Source: Pseudomonas oryzicola (lineage in GTDB: Bacteria; Pseudomonadota; Gammaproteobacteria; Pseudomonadales; Pseudomonadaceae). From it: a stretch of 64,000 bases of DNA. This document shows, piece by piece, positions 1 to 8,258 of this stretch; the first letter of the stretch is position 1; each line of letters starts with the position of its first letter. Location: assembly GCF_014269185.2 (NCBI RefSeq), contig NZ_JABWRZ020000001.1, positions 2,319,001-2,383,000 on the forward strand, written 5' to 3'. A program made the position numbers and the translations under genes. A model generated the notes under the pieces. The model did not search any database. It saw only the letters and a list, made by a program, of their open reading frames with translations, and was not told where the DNA came from.

Positions 1-157
1 ACTCAGGTTCGATACGCGTGCAGGCCAGCATTTGCTGGAACAGGGCTGTCGCCCGCTCGTGGCTGGCCGATGGGCCACACTCTAGGGGATCACACCCAGG
101 CTCGCGCCTTACGAAACTGCACGCGCAAGGTTCATCGCTGTCAGTGGCGCCGTCACC

Positions 158-1123
158 TCAGCGCGGGGTAGGGTGGTTGGGCTTGCGCTCGTCGCGGCTG
201 GCTTGCCGGGCCTCGGCGCGTACCACCAGGCAGATGCCGACCGCCGATAGCGCCATCCCCGCTGCCATCTGCCAGGACAACGGCTCATCGAACATCGCCC
301 AGGCCCAGAGCAGGGTGATCGGTGGGCTGAGGTACAGCACGCTGGCGACGCGGGTGGCCGAGGACCTGCGCAGGCAGACCCAGTACAACCCATAGCCGCC
401 AAGCGTCGACAGGACTGCGGTCCACGACACGCTCAGTGCAAAGCCTGCGCTGGCAACCGGTGCTAGGCTGCGTTGGCTGCCTTCGATGGCGGCGAAGGCG
501 AAGCTGGAAACGAAACACTGCAGCCAGAGGTTGGGCAACAGGCCCATCGGCTGTACCTCGATGCGTTGTTGCCACAACGTGGCGACCGCCAGCGAGCACA
601 TGCCGGCCACGGGCAGGCCATAGGCCCACATCGGTGCAGTGCCCAGCATCAGCGCATCGTGGGTCACCCACAGCACCCCCAACAGCCCGACGATCAGGCC
701 GACCCACACCTGCAGCGGCAGGCGCTCGCCCAGTACCAGCGCTGCGAGCAGCGCCATGCCCAGCGGCAACAGGTCGGCACATAACGCGGCCAGGCCGGCG
801 GGCACACCCAGGGCAATGCCCTGCGTCACGCCGGTCAGGTAGCCCGCCATGGCCAGCAGGCCGATGCCGGCGTGGCCCAGCAACACGGCAAATGGCGTAT
901 GACACAGGGCCCGCCAGACGAACGGCAACAACAGCAGGCTCACCACGAGGCAGCGCCAGAACACCACCAGCAGGGCGGGGGCATGGTCGATGGAAAAGCG
1001 TGCGCCGATAACCCCTGAACTCCAGGTCAGCAGCAGCCCGGCTTCAAGCAAGGGCAGCGGCAGGGCCCGCTGCCAGGGGCGACGGGTCGGCGTGGGGAGC
1101 GGGATCGGCAGGTGCTGGTTCAT
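158..1123 (-). CDS. EamA/DMT-family inner-membrane transporter
   Basis: This is a 321-residue, very hydrophobic protein with about ten predicted membrane segments in two tandem halves, which is the layout and usual length of EamA (drug/metabolite transporter) permeases. The first segment carries a family-typical stretch (LLLTWSSGVIGARFSI). Members export amino acids, metabolites or drugs. The substrate cannot be read from sequence. The gene is divergent from a LysR-type regulator across 74 bp that contain the small dyad TGAT-AA-ATCA (1152-1161), so it is probably that regulator's target. Strong SD is not evident. The start was taken as the first ATG ahead of the hydrophobic region. Confidence 0.85.
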   Translation of the reverse strand: MNQHLPIPLPTPTRRPWQRALPLPLLEAGLLLTWSSGVIGARFSIDHAPALLVVFWRCLVVSLLLLPFVWRALCHTPFAVLLGHAGIGLLAMAGYLTGVTQGIALGVPAGLAALCADLLPLGMALLAALVLGERLPLQVWVGLIVGLLGVLWVTHDALMLGTAPMWAYGLPVAGMCSLAVATLWQQRIEVQPMGLLPNLWLQCFVSSFAFAAIEGSQRSLAPVASAGFALSVSWTAVLSTLGGYGLYWVCLRRSSATRVASVLYLSPPITLLWAWAMFDEPLSWQMAAGMALSAVGICLVVRAEARQASRDERKPNHPTPR

Positions 1124-1197
1124 ACCCCGACACTACGAAATCGGCGTAATCTGATAAATCAAAAATATGTGCAGCAGTTCTTTACGGATATTGAATC

Positions 1198-2052
1198 ATG
1201 GCGACCACGCTCGATATCGACCTCCTGCGTACCTTCCATGCCGTGGTGCGCATCGGCAAATTCAGCGCTGCGGCCGAGCAGCTGCATAAAAGCCCGGCGG
1301 CTGTCAGCGTTCACATTCAACGCCTGGAGGCCGTCGCCGGCGGCAGGTTGCTCAATCGCGACAACCAGTCCATATCGTTGACGGCCCTGGGTCGGCGGCT
1401 GCTCAATTCGACTGCCGAGCTGTTACGCACCCATGATCAGGTGCTGGCGGAGCTGCACGGGCCGGATCTGGCCGGGCGTATCACGCTCGGCGTCCCTGAC
1501 GAATACGCGGCTCATGTGATTCGCGATATCTTGCCGATGTTCAGCGCTGCCTGGCCGAATGTGGTGCTCGAACTCAGGACCGGGCCGAGCCATGCCCTGA
1601 GGGAGCTGGTCCGGCGCGGCAAATTGCAGGCAGCGGTCATCGCCCAGGTCGAAGGCACGCTCGGGCCCGATGCCGAGCGACTGCTGTCGACCACGCCGGT
1701 CTGGGTCGGGCCGATGAACGCGGCAGCGGTACTTCGCGACCCGTTGCCGCTGGCTGCGCATGCCTTGCAATGCCCCTATCGTGAGGCCATGGTCGAATCA
1801 CTCAAGGCCTCGGGACGCCGCTCGCGCATCATCCTCGAAAGCCATTCCAACCAGGCCGTCAAAGCTTGTGTGGAGGCCGGCTTGGCCATCAGTGTGATCG
1901 ACCGGGCCAAGGTCACCGAGCGCATGCAGATTCTTGAAGGGCTGCCGGCCATTCCCGACCACGACATCCTCTTCGTGCGCAGCCCGGCATCGGGCGGGGA
2001 TGCCGCCGTGACTTTGCTGGCGCGGGCGATGCGGCAATCGTTTCGGTTGTAG
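1198..2052 (+). CDS. LysR-family transcriptional regulator
   Basis: This 284-residue protein has an N-terminal winged helix-turn-helix (LLRTFHAVVRIGKFSAAAEQLHKSPAAVSVHIQRLE, about residues 8-44 with the recognition helix around SPAAVSVHIQRLE) followed by a periplasmic-binding-like effector domain, the standard LysR layout at near-standard length. It is transcribed away from the EamA exporter gene, the classic arrangement for a LysR activator and its target. Its effector is unknown. Confidence 0.9.
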   Translation: MATTLDIDLLRTFHAVVRIGKFSAAAEQLHKSPAAVSVHIQRLEAVAGGRLLNRDNQSISLTALGRRLLNSTAELLRTHDQVLAELHGPDLAGRITLGVPDEYAAHVIRDILPMFSAAWPNVVLELRTGPSHALRELVRRGKLQAAVIAQVEGTLGPDAERLLSTTPVWVGPMNAAAVLRDPLPLAAHALQCPYREAMVESLKASGRRSRIILESHSNQAVKACVEAGLAISVIDRAKVTERMQILEGLPAIPDHDILFVRSPASGGDAAVTLLARAMRQSFRL

Positions 2053-2149
2053 GCGAGAGGCGCGTGTTCAACCCCCGGCTTCCCCGCGGGTGTTCAATCG
2101 CCTTACAGGGGGGCGCGCGAGCAAGGCCGTCGGGGTGACCGATCGATGC

Positions 2150-2509
2150 TCAGGACGTACTGGGTTTTTTTTCGAATGCGGCCTCCAGTGCCTGCTCGAT
2201 CTCGGCAAGACTGTGTTCGGCGCCTGCCCCCACGGCCGCAGTCTGATTGGCGCAATTCACCAAGAGCTCCAGTGTCGCCGGATAATGATCGCCCGGAAAT
2301 TTTCGGAGCACGAAATGAACCGTCGCATCACTGCGCCAAGTGGCCTGGTCCATGGACCAATGCGGGTTGGCGAACGCAAAAATGACCGTCTGGGTGTGCA
2401 TATCAAGGAGCGAGGGCACATACACCCATTGGCTGTTGCGCGCTTCCCAGGCGGCGACCCTGACCGCGAACCTGCCGGCTGGGGCGGTGATCGTTTCTAT
2501 TTCTTCCAT
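2150..2509 (-). CDS. hypothetical protein, 119 aa
   Basis: I do not recognise this small soluble protein. It has no signal peptide or membrane segment. It is rich in aromatic residues in its first half (AAWEARNSQWVYVPSLLDMHTQTVIFAFANPHWS) and ends in an acidic, Ala-rich probable helix. It stands alone, convergent with the LysR gene before it. Base composition is a little lower in GC than the neighbours. The reading frame is longer and more protein-like than its overlaps, but there is no strong ribosome site, so the start is tentative. Confidence 0.5.
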   Translation of the reverse strand: MEEIETITAPAGRFAVRVAAWEARNSQWVYVPSLLDMHTQTVIFAFANPHWSMDQATWRSDATVHFVLRKFPGDHYPATLELLVNCANQTAAVGAGAEHSLAEIEQALEAAFEKKPSTS

Positions 2510-2625
2510 TTACCATAGCTCTTACGGCGGGTTGTTCACGAGAGCCATTCGGGCGGCGCCTGGAGGCAGGCTGCAGCAATTTGCCTGCAATGGATAGCGA
2601 AGCCGTAAAATCGCTGGCCTTTTCT

Positions 2626-2700
2626 TTGCGTCTGTTCGCTATCGACCCATATCGGCCTTTCGTGGAGGGCCGAAAATGGCCGTCAGCAGCCATTTAACGT
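2626..2700. repeat. possible Pseudomonas intergenic repeat with short stem-loop
   Basis: This non-coding stretch contains TCGGCC (2652-2657) and GGCCGA (2668-2673) as a 6-bp stem around a 10-nt loop, next to a 'cgctatcgaccca' type string. From memory it resembles degenerate intergenic repeats scattered in Pseudomonas genomes. This would need counting copies genome-wide. Apart from this, 2510-2752 holds nothing I can support. Confidence 0.3.
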
Positions 2701-2752
2701 GCCCACAAGACCAAGCGGCGGTTCAAAACTCGACGCGAGAATTTACCTGGCG

Positions 2753-3109
2753 CTAAATATCATCTGATTCGTTGCGCTTGTAGATTGCATGATTGGATGA
2801 ATTTTTCCTAACGAACACAAGCCCAAATGCCTCTTGGTTCGCTCGCACGTATCGGCCCAAACCTAGTCGCGATTCACGGTTCAGGACCTGCCAGGTGTCG
2901 TGTCCTATAACCTGCTGAATGTTGAATTCGAAACCCATCGGCAAGGCTTTAACCTTGTCCTTGAGCATCGCAGCCGCAGCCTCGAATGGTGTCAACTCCG
3001 TTAAAACACAGGTGCTCAGTGCCTGTACGACTGCCTGCGCGGGGTCAGCTTGCTCTCGCGCCCATTTTTCCAGAGCGCCGGTCAGTTCCAGTTGGATTTG
3101 TAGAGTCAT
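2753..3109 (-). CDS. DUF1413-like small protein (second of a tandem pair)
   Basis: This 118-residue soluble protein has a C-terminal half that fits the DUF1413 pattern: ALPMGFEFNIQQVIG, then a Trp (DTWQVL), a Gly-Arg segment (LGRYV) and a terminal Tyr-Lys-Arg (AIYKR). Function is unknown for this family. The start ATG lies 2 nt after the stop of the upstream gene, so the two are translationally coupled. The two proteins align over their C-terminal halves (hydrophobic-VG-x-W, G-R/K-x-V, N-x-E-x-F, Y-R/K-R) and look like a duplication. Confidence 0.6.
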   Translation of the reverse strand: MTLQIQLELTGALEKWAREQADPAQAVVQALSTCVLTELTPFEAAAAMLKDKVKALPMGFEFNIQQVIGHDTWQVLNRESRLGLGRYVRANQEAFGLVFVRKNSSNHAIYKRNESDDI

Positions 3110-3111
3110 GG

Positions 3112-3387
3112 TTACACCGGGGTATCTTCGCGGCGGCGGTACATCGAGCGAGTACCTTGATGCTTGTCGAACTCCAACGAAAAATACTCCAGGTTTAGGG
3201 CTACATGCTTGCCGAACATATTGCCATTGCCGTCCAGGCGCTCCCAGATTTCTTCGCCGACAAGCTTACGCACGTGGCTGACCTGATCCTTTTGCAGCAA
3301 GCGAGCATTCATACGCAGCGCCGCTTCAGCCAAAAACCAGGCCTGGAAGTGGGCATCAGCGGGGCTAGGTACGTGGCGATTATCCAT
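3112..3387 (-). CDS. DUF1413-like small protein (first of a tandem pair)
   Basis: This protein is 91 residues long from the chosen ATG, which has GAGGA 9 nt upstream. A longer in-frame start 63 nt upstream lacks such a site. The sequence runs from a short helical part (AWFLAEAALRMNARLL) into VRKLVGEEIWERL, FGKHVALNLEYFSLEF and MYRRRED, which parallel the gene immediately downstream. Function is unknown. The pair may act together, for example as a heterodimer, but that is inference. Confidence 0.55.
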   Translation of the reverse strand: MDNRHVPSPADAHFQAWFLAEAALRMNARLLQKDQVSHVRKLVGEEIWERLDGNGNMFGKHVALNLEYFSLEFDKHQGTRSMYRRREDTPV

Positions 3388-3494
3388 AGGTGCATATCCT
3401 CGTTGTTGACGTCTCGGATTTTGCTCATCTAAGGCTTCTGTGTCAATCATAGAATTCTTAGGCCTCTAAGAAGAGTGAGCGTAAGCAACCATGA

Positions 3495-4511
3495 TCACTG
3501 CAGGTGCTGTCTGATCGCCTGGGCCGCCTGGTCCATCGCACTGCGGGTAGCGGGCACCTGGCCGAGCACGTTGAGCAGGCCGAAGTCGTGGATCATGCCG
3601 TTGTAACGTACGGCGGTCACCGGGACACCGGCAGCGCCCAGCTTGCGCGCGTAGGCTTCGCCTTCGTCGCGCAGCACGTCCATCTCGGCAGTCTGGACCA
3701 GCGCGGGTGGCAGGCCTTTCAACTGCTCCAGGCTGGCGCGCAGCGGCGAGGCATGGATGTCGTCACGCTGCCTGGGGTCGCTGGTATAGCTGTCCCAGAA
3801 CCACTGCATCATGTTGCGCGTCAGGAAATGGCCCTCGGCGAACTGGTTGTACGAGCCGTTGTTGAAGTTGGCGTCGGTTACCGGCCACAGCAGGGCCTGG
3901 AAGCGCAGCTTCGGCGTGCCGGCCTCCTTGGCCTTGAGCGCGACAACCGCTGCCATGTTGCCACCAACGCTGTTGCCTACTACCGCCAGACGGCTGCCAT
4001 CGACACCAATCTGCTTGCCGTTTTCGGCAACCCAGCGGGTGGCGGCGTAGGCCTGGTTGATGGCGGTGGGGAACTTCGCTTCCGGCGATGGCGTGTAGTC
4101 GACGTACACCGCCGCCGCACCGGAGCCAAGCACCAGGTCGTGGATCAGGCGTTCGTGAGTCGGGTAGTCACCCAGCACCCAGCCACCGCCATGGAAGAAC
4201 ATGAACACCGGCAACTCGCCTTTCGCCCCCTGTGGGCGTACCACGCGGATCTCCAGGGCCTGGCCGTCGACCGCAATAGTGCGGCGCTCGACCTGGATGC
4301 CGGAAACGTCGACCTTCACGCTGGCCTGGGCGCCAATAAGCACGGCACGCGCGTCTTTCGGCGCCAGGGTTTCCAGCGGTTTGCCGCCACCGGCTTCAAG
4401 GGCCTGGAGGAAAGCCTGGGTAGTGCTTTCCACACCGGGGCTACCGGCGGCGAAGGCACTGGTGACGGCGAGCGCAAGCAGGCCGGCGGCGAGAGGGCGG
4501 GAGAGTTTCAT
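3495..4511 (-). CDS. secreted alpha/beta-hydrolase (HSL-type esterase/lipase)
   Basis: This is a 338-residue protein with a clear N-terminal signal peptide (MKLSRPLAAGLLALAVTSAFA), so it is probably periplasmic or secreted. The hormone-sensitive-lipase family oxyanion motif HGGGW is followed by the nucleophile region GNSVGGN (normally GDSAGG) and a late catalytic Asp (AEMDVLRDEG) and His (MIHDFGLL). It should hydrolyse short acyl or aryl esters. AGGAG lies 7 nt before this ATG, which rules out the upstream in-frame Met. It lies just downstream of the DUF2790 gene and is probably co-transcribed with it. Confidence 0.85.
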   Translation of the reverse strand: MKLSRPLAAGLLALAVTSAFAAGSPGVESTTQAFLQALEAGGGKPLETLAPKDARAVLIGAQASVKVDVSGIQVERRTIAVDGQALEIRVVRPQGAKGELPVFMFFHGGGWVLGDYPTHERLIHDLVLGSGAAAVYVDYTPSPEAKFPTAINQAYAATRWVAENGKQIGVDGSRLAVVGNSVGGNMAAVVALKAKEAGTPKLRFQALLWPVTDANFNNGSYNQFAEGHFLTRNMMQWFWDSYTSDPRQRDDIHASPLRASLEQLKGLPPALVQTAEMDVLRDEGEAYARKLGAAGVPVTAVRYNGMIHDFGLLNVLGQVPATRSAMDQAAQAIRQHLQ

Positions 4512-4542
4512 GGTCAAGCTCCTGGGGCGCTGGGTAGGGTGA

Positions 4543-4788
4543 TCAGTTCTGGTTGGCGGAGGTGGTCGGGCGCAGGTAGCTGACCTTCTGCACCTTGCCG
4601 TCACTGTCGCGGTAGGTCAGGGTGGCGGTGCTGGTGTGCCCGCTGGCGTTGGCCGGGGCATCTATGGCGATGACTTGAGCGATGTCCAGATGCGTGCCGT
4701 ACTGGTACGGCGAGGCGGGCTGGGCGAAGGCGCCGAAGCTGGCACCGAAGGTCAAGCTGGCGATGGCGATTGCTTTGCTGAAGTTCAT
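4543..4788 (-). CDS. DUF2790 family small secreted protein
   Basis: This 81-residue protein has a signal peptide (FSKAIAIASLTFGASFGAFA) and a compact mature part ending in a YRDSDGKVQKVSYLRP motif typical of DUF2790 proteins, which are abundant in Pseudomonas and often stress or metal responsive. Two ATGs lie 6 nt apart. The second has GGAG 7 nt upstream and is preferred. It is the first gene of a likely two-gene unit with the secreted esterase, 31 nt upstream of it. An inverted repeat lies about 60 bp upstream. Confidence 0.75.
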   Translation of the reverse strand: MNFSKAIAIASLTFGASFGAFAQPASPYQYGTHLDIAQVIAIDAPANASGHTSTATLTYRDSDGKVQKVSYLRPTTSANQN

Positions 4789-4848
4789 GGTCATGCTCCG
4801 TTAGCTGGGATAGTGGCATCAGCATCTGCTTGCTGGTTGACTGGTATG

Positions 4849-4873
4849 TTGCGCGATAATATTTAGCGCGCAA
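4849..4873. promoter_or_regulatory. inverted repeat upstream of the DUF2790-esterase unit
   Basis: TTGCGCG (4849-4855) and CGCGCAA (4867-4873) form a perfect 7-bp dyad around an AT-rich 11-nt spacer. It sits about 60 bp before the DUF2790 start, in the AT-rich stretch where the promoter is expected. It is a candidate operator. The regulator is unknown. Confidence 0.4.
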
Positions 4874-4956
4874 AATATATTTCCGTAATGGCGCTGATTG
4901 AAACGCTGCATTAGCCCCGGCTATCGCCGCTGAGCGGCGATAGCCGGATGGTTTGG

Positions 4957-5475
4957 CTAGCGGGCTGCCGGCGGGAAGTCGATATCGGTAATGGCGATGT
5001 TGTTCAGGTAGTTGGTCAGGGTTAACAGCGTCACCTGCGCCACCACCTCGACGATCTTGCCCTCGTCGATACCCGAATCACGGGCTGCTGCAATCTGCTG
5101 GTCGGTCAGCTGACCGCGGCTTTCGGTGACCTGCCGCGCCAGTGCGGCAACGGCGCTGAGCGTGCCGCTGCGGGCCTGGCTGATCGCCTCATCGCTCAGG
5201 CCCGCTTTGCCGGCAAAGAAAGCGTGCGCGGCCAGGCAGTAGTCGCAACCGTTCACCTGCGAAGCGGCGAGGGCGACCACTTCACGTTCAGCGGCGCTCA
5301 GCGAGGTTTTGCCCAGGGCTTGGGCCAGGCCCAGGTAACCGTTCAATACAGCAGGGGAGTGGGCCAGGGTGCGGAAGGCGTTGGGGATGAAGCCGAGGCC
5401 TTTCTGGATACCTTCCAGGGCGGTGCGCGAGGCAGCAGGTGCCTGGTCCAGCGAGAGGGCAGCGATACGAGTCAT
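4957..5475 (-). CDS. carboxymuconolactone decarboxylase/AhpD-like protein
   Basis: This 172-residue protein has the AhpD-type redox motif in context (ASQVNGCDYCLAAH, Cys-x-x-Cys followed by a His three residues later). Such proteins are small peroxidase-related oxidoreductases. Its ATG has GGAG 7 nt upstream. The gene is divergent from an AraC regulator, with about 130 bp between the starts, suggesting regulation by that protein. The catalytic pair argues for peroxidase-type activity rather than decarboxylation. Confidence 0.85.
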   Translation of the reverse strand: MTRIAALSLDQAPAASRTALEGIQKGLGFIPNAFRTLAHSPAVLNGYLGLAQALGKTSLSAAEREVVALAASQVNGCDYCLAAHAFFAGKAGLSDEAISQARSGTLSAVAALARQVTESRGQLTDQQIAAARDSGIDEGKIVEVVAQVTLLTLTNYLNNIAITDIDFPPAAR

Positions 5476-5603
5476 GGTTATTCTCCAAGGGTTGATTAAC
5501 GGGCTTGTCGATCAAGCTTGGAGTCAATGTTAGGGAGCCGGGCTTTCCTTTCGGCTGCAGATCATCGAAATTATGCAACAGATCGTCTAGACCCGAGCGC
5601 ACC

Positions 5604-6428
5604 ATGGACCGATTGTCGACGTTGCTCAAACACTTCAACCTGCATGCCGCCACGTTTCACCAGGGCGGCTTCTGCGGCACCACCGACCTTGATGGGCAAC
5701 AGCGGGTGGGGTACGCCCACCTGCTGCGTGCCGGCCGCCTCGCCTTCAGGGACAAGCACGGGCAGGTTGTGGAACTGAACGAACCGAGCCTGATCCTGGC
5801 GGTGCGCCCGCAGGCACACCGGTTGGTGGCGACCGAAGCCGATGAGGCGGAGCTGGTCTGTGCCACCTTGCAGTTCGAGGGCGGTGCCAATAACCCGCTG
5901 ACCTTGGCCTTGCCGGATTTCATCATCAAGCCACTGCGCGAACTGCCAATGCTGACCGGTACCCTCGACTGGCTGTTTGCCGAAGCCTCCGGCGACGAAT
6001 GTGGCCGCGATGTCATGCTCAATCGCCTGTTCGAGCTGATGGTGATCCAGCTGCTTCGCCACCTCGTCGCCAACCGCAGCATTACCTCGGGGATGATGGC
6101 CGGGCTGGCCGACGCCCAGCTCGCGCGGGCACTGGTTGCCATCCACAGCGAACCACAGCACAACTGGTCGGTGGCGCAAATGGCTGACCGTTCAGGCATG
6201 TCGCGGGCCAGCTTTGCCGCGCACTTTCGCCACACCGTGGGCATGACCCCGGCGGACTACCTGGCCAACTGGCGCATCAGCCTGGCCCAGAAGCGCCTGC
6301 GCGAGGGCCGCCCGATCGCGCTGATTGCCGATGAGGTCGGCTATGAAAGCCCGTCGGCCTTGGCCCGGACTTTCCGGCGCAAGGTTGGCGCGAGCCCGAA
6401 GGCTTGGCTTAAACAGGGTTCGGCATAG
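5604..6428 (+). CDS. AraC-family regulator with cupin-like N-terminal domain
   Basis: This is a 274-residue protein. Residues 1 to about 165 form a cupin-type sensory domain (AraC_binding_6 style), and the last 100 residues hold two helix-turn-helix units, including WSVAQMADRSGMSRASFAAHFRHTVGMTPADYLANWRI and the closing PSALARTFRRKVGASPKAWL. It is divergent from the AhpD-like gene, its likely target. Regulators with this cupin type often respond to oxidants or electrophiles, which would suit a peroxidase target, but this is inferred. Confidence 0.85.
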   Translation: MDRLSTLLKHFNLHAATFHQGGFCGTTDLDGQQRVGYAHLLRAGRLAFRDKHGQVVELNEPSLILAVRPQAHRLVATEADEAELVCATLQFEGGANNPLTLALPDFIIKPLRELPMLTGTLDWLFAEASGDECGRDVMLNRLFELMVIQLLRHLVANRSITSGMMAGLADAQLARALVAIHSEPQHNWSVAQMADRSGMSRASFAAHFRHTVGMTPADYLANWRISLAQKRLREGRPIALIADEVGYESPSALARTFRRKVGASPKAWLKQGSA

Positions 6429-6580
6429 GGCCTGCGCGTTTCGCCAGGTCGCGGAAGGTCGTGGTACGAGCAAGACGGTGATCCGCTTGTCGAGCGACCA
6501 GGCAGCGCTGTAATGCAGACAACTTGGTCTAACCCGGCGCTTCTCGTATCATCGGCGCATTCGCCTGTGGATCGGACCCT

Positions 6581-7546
6581 GTGCAATCACTCACTGGAAA
6601 ACTTCAGCCCGCTTCGGCTACCCCTGCGAAGTGGGACGCAGGCGAGGCTGTCAGCCAGCTGTCGTGGGACGACCTGCGCATCATCAAGACCCTCAGTGAG
6701 TGTGGCAATCGTGCCGCTACGGCCAAGAAGCTCGGGGTGAACGTGTCCACCGTTTCGCGCCGTATTGCCCAGGTCGAGCGCACCCTGGGCATCGCCTTGT
6801 TCGATCACCGCAAGTCGGGCTACCTGCTCACGGCCGAAGGTGCCGAACTGCGGGCGCTGGCCGAGCGCGTGGAGCTGGACATCGTCAGCGTCACGCGGCG
6901 GGTTTCCCGTGCCGGCCAGGGCCCCCTCGGCAAGCTTCGGATCACCACCAGCGACTCGCTGCTGCTGTATTTCCTCACCCCGATCATCGCTGAGTTCAAG
7001 GCGCTGAACGAGGGCATCACCCTGGAAGTACTGGTCGGCAACCAGACCTTGAGCCTGGCCCGGGACGAATCGGATATCGCCATCCGGGCGACGCGCAAAC
7101 CTGCCGACAGCCTGGTCGGCCGCAAGCTGGCCAACATCGCCTGGGCGCCGTACTGCTGTGCCGGCCAGGCAGGTGCGGCAGCCCTTTTCGAAGGGGAGCA
7201 GCCATGGGTCTCGTATGCTGCCGCCCTGGGCGGTCTGCGGGCGACGAGTTACGTCGAGAACCGGGTCGCCCCCGAGCGCATCGTGTACCGCACCGATTCC
7301 GTCGCCGCCGCGAGCGCGGCCATCGCGGCAGGGCTTGGGTTCGGTTTTCTCCCCTGCATGCTGGGCGACATCACTCCGGGGTTGGTCCGTGCCGGCCCGG
7401 TGGTGCCAGAGCTGCAGGATGAACTGTGGCTGTTGACTCACCAGGACATTCGCAAGTCGTGGCGAGTCAAAGCCTTCATGACCTTCTGTGCCGCCGCCGT
7501 CGCCGAGCAGAAGCCCCTGGTCGAAGGGCACCTCCCGGCCAGCTGA
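6581..7546 (+). CDS. LysR-family transcriptional regulator
   Basis: This 321-residue protein starts at a GTG codon. The winged helix-turn-helix (LRIIKTLSECGNRAATAKKLGVNVSTVSRRIAQVE) begins after an unusually long, non-conserved N-terminal stretch of about 28 residues. An ATG inside the HTH would be too late to be the start. A LysR substrate-binding domain follows. It is convergent with the ridA-like gene, and could control the ridA/isochorismatase-type pair through the 11-bp inverted repeat at 8106-8149. Confidence 0.8.
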   Translation: MQSLTGKLQPASATPAKWDAGEAVSQLSWDDLRIIKTLSECGNRAATAKKLGVNVSTVSRRIAQVERTLGIALFDHRKSGYLLTAEGAELRALAERVELDIVSVTRRVSRAGQGPLGKLRITTSDSLLLYFLTPIIAEFKALNEGITLEVLVGNQTLSLARDESDIAIRATRKPADSLVGRKLANIAWAPYCCAGQAGAAALFEGEQPWVSYAAALGGLRATSYVENRVAPERIVYRTDSVAAASAAIAAGLGFGFLPCMLGDITPGLVRAGPVVPELQDELWLLTHQDIRKSWRVKAFMTFCAAAVAEQKPLVEGHLPAS

Positions 7547-7562
7547 GGCCAGCCCGGGCCAG

Positions 7563-8030
7563 CTAGCGCCCGGATGCGCCGGCGCCAATCACGGCCTTGC
7601 AGGCGATCTCGATCAATTGCGGGCGCTGGGCAAGCCTGGAGACACCAATGATGTTGCTTGCGCACTGAGGTCGCTCAGTGCCGTATGCCGCCTTGCGTAC
7701 CTTGCCGACGACGGCGAAGGCCGCGTCCATGTCCAGCACGTAGAGCGTCTCCTCGACCACATCCTGCAAGGTTGCGCCATACAGGGCGAGCAGCTTGGCA
7801 ATGTTGGCGTAGGAGGCCCGCATCTGCTCGCCCATCGCCGAGAAGTCACTGGGCCTGCCGTCGGTATCGAGCGGCGCCGGGGCGACCAGGTTGCCGTCCT
7901 GGTCATGGTTGAACTGGCCCGACACATGGATCTCGTTACCGACCCGGCGTGCCTGCGGATAGCCATAGGCATCCTCCCAGGGAACGCCCCAGTAAGCGGT
8001 GTCTTTGTTGAGTGGTTGTGAAGCTGCCAT
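7563..8030 (-). CDS. RidA/YjgF-family protein (enamine/imine deaminase type)
   Basis: This 155-residue protein has the family hallmarks: an early IHVSGQF strand, a mid region RASYANIAKLLALYGATLQDVVEETLYV, and SNIIGVSRLAQRPQLIEIACKAVI near the end. The usual RidA active-site Arg in a C-x-R context is not conserved (ASNIIGVSRL), so it belongs to a divergent Rid subgroup. Two ATGs lie 6 nt apart and the inner one has GGGGA 6 nt upstream. It is divergent from an isochorismatase-type hydrolase, a pairing seen in ring-opening nitrogen catabolism. Confidence 0.8.
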   Translation of the reverse strand: MAASQPLNKDTAYWGVPWEDAYGYPQARRVGNEIHVSGQFNHDQDGNLVAPAPLDTDGRPSDFSAMGEQMRASYANIAKLLALYGATLQDVVEETLYVLDMDAAFAVVGKVRKAAYGTERPQCASNIIGVSRLAQRPQLIEIACKAVIGAGASGR

Positions 8031-8105
8031 GTGCATTCCCCTGCAGGTGAGCGGGCCGGATTGACCCGCATGGACAGGCAATGCTAGCAGCGCACTTCCG
8101 CACCT

Positions 8106-8149
8106 GGTGGCGCATTAATGAGCTTCCATGAGCGCAAAAATGCGCCACC
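8106..8149. promoter_or_regulatory. 11-bp inverted repeat between divergent ridA-like and hydrolase genes
   Basis: GGTGGCGCATT (8106-8116) and AATGCGCCACC (8139-8149) are perfect inverted copies with centres 33 bp apart, about three helical turns. A smaller palindrome CATTAATG overlaps the left arm. The site lies between two divergent starts, so it can serve both promoters. The neighbouring LysR (6581) and AraC (9040) regulators are candidates to bind it. Confidence 0.55.
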
Positions 8150-8258
8150 GATACCGGCCTTGTTTCGCTATCTTGTGCTCGACCTCAAGCGGCGACGACG
8201 CCGAGGCATGCACCGCGAACGGTGCGACTGACCATCATCCAGCGGAGAGGAAACAACC

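Noticed and set aside
1..157. Possible partial coding sequence at the left edge of the window (minus frame reading ...HERATALFQQMLACTRIEPE)
   Set aside because: The frame looks protein-like for about 25 residues but has no usable start and runs off the edge; too little to support a gene.
3504..4583. 359-codon open frame on the plus strand
   Set aside because: Antisense of the esterase gene, whose signal peptide and HGGGW motif are decisive.
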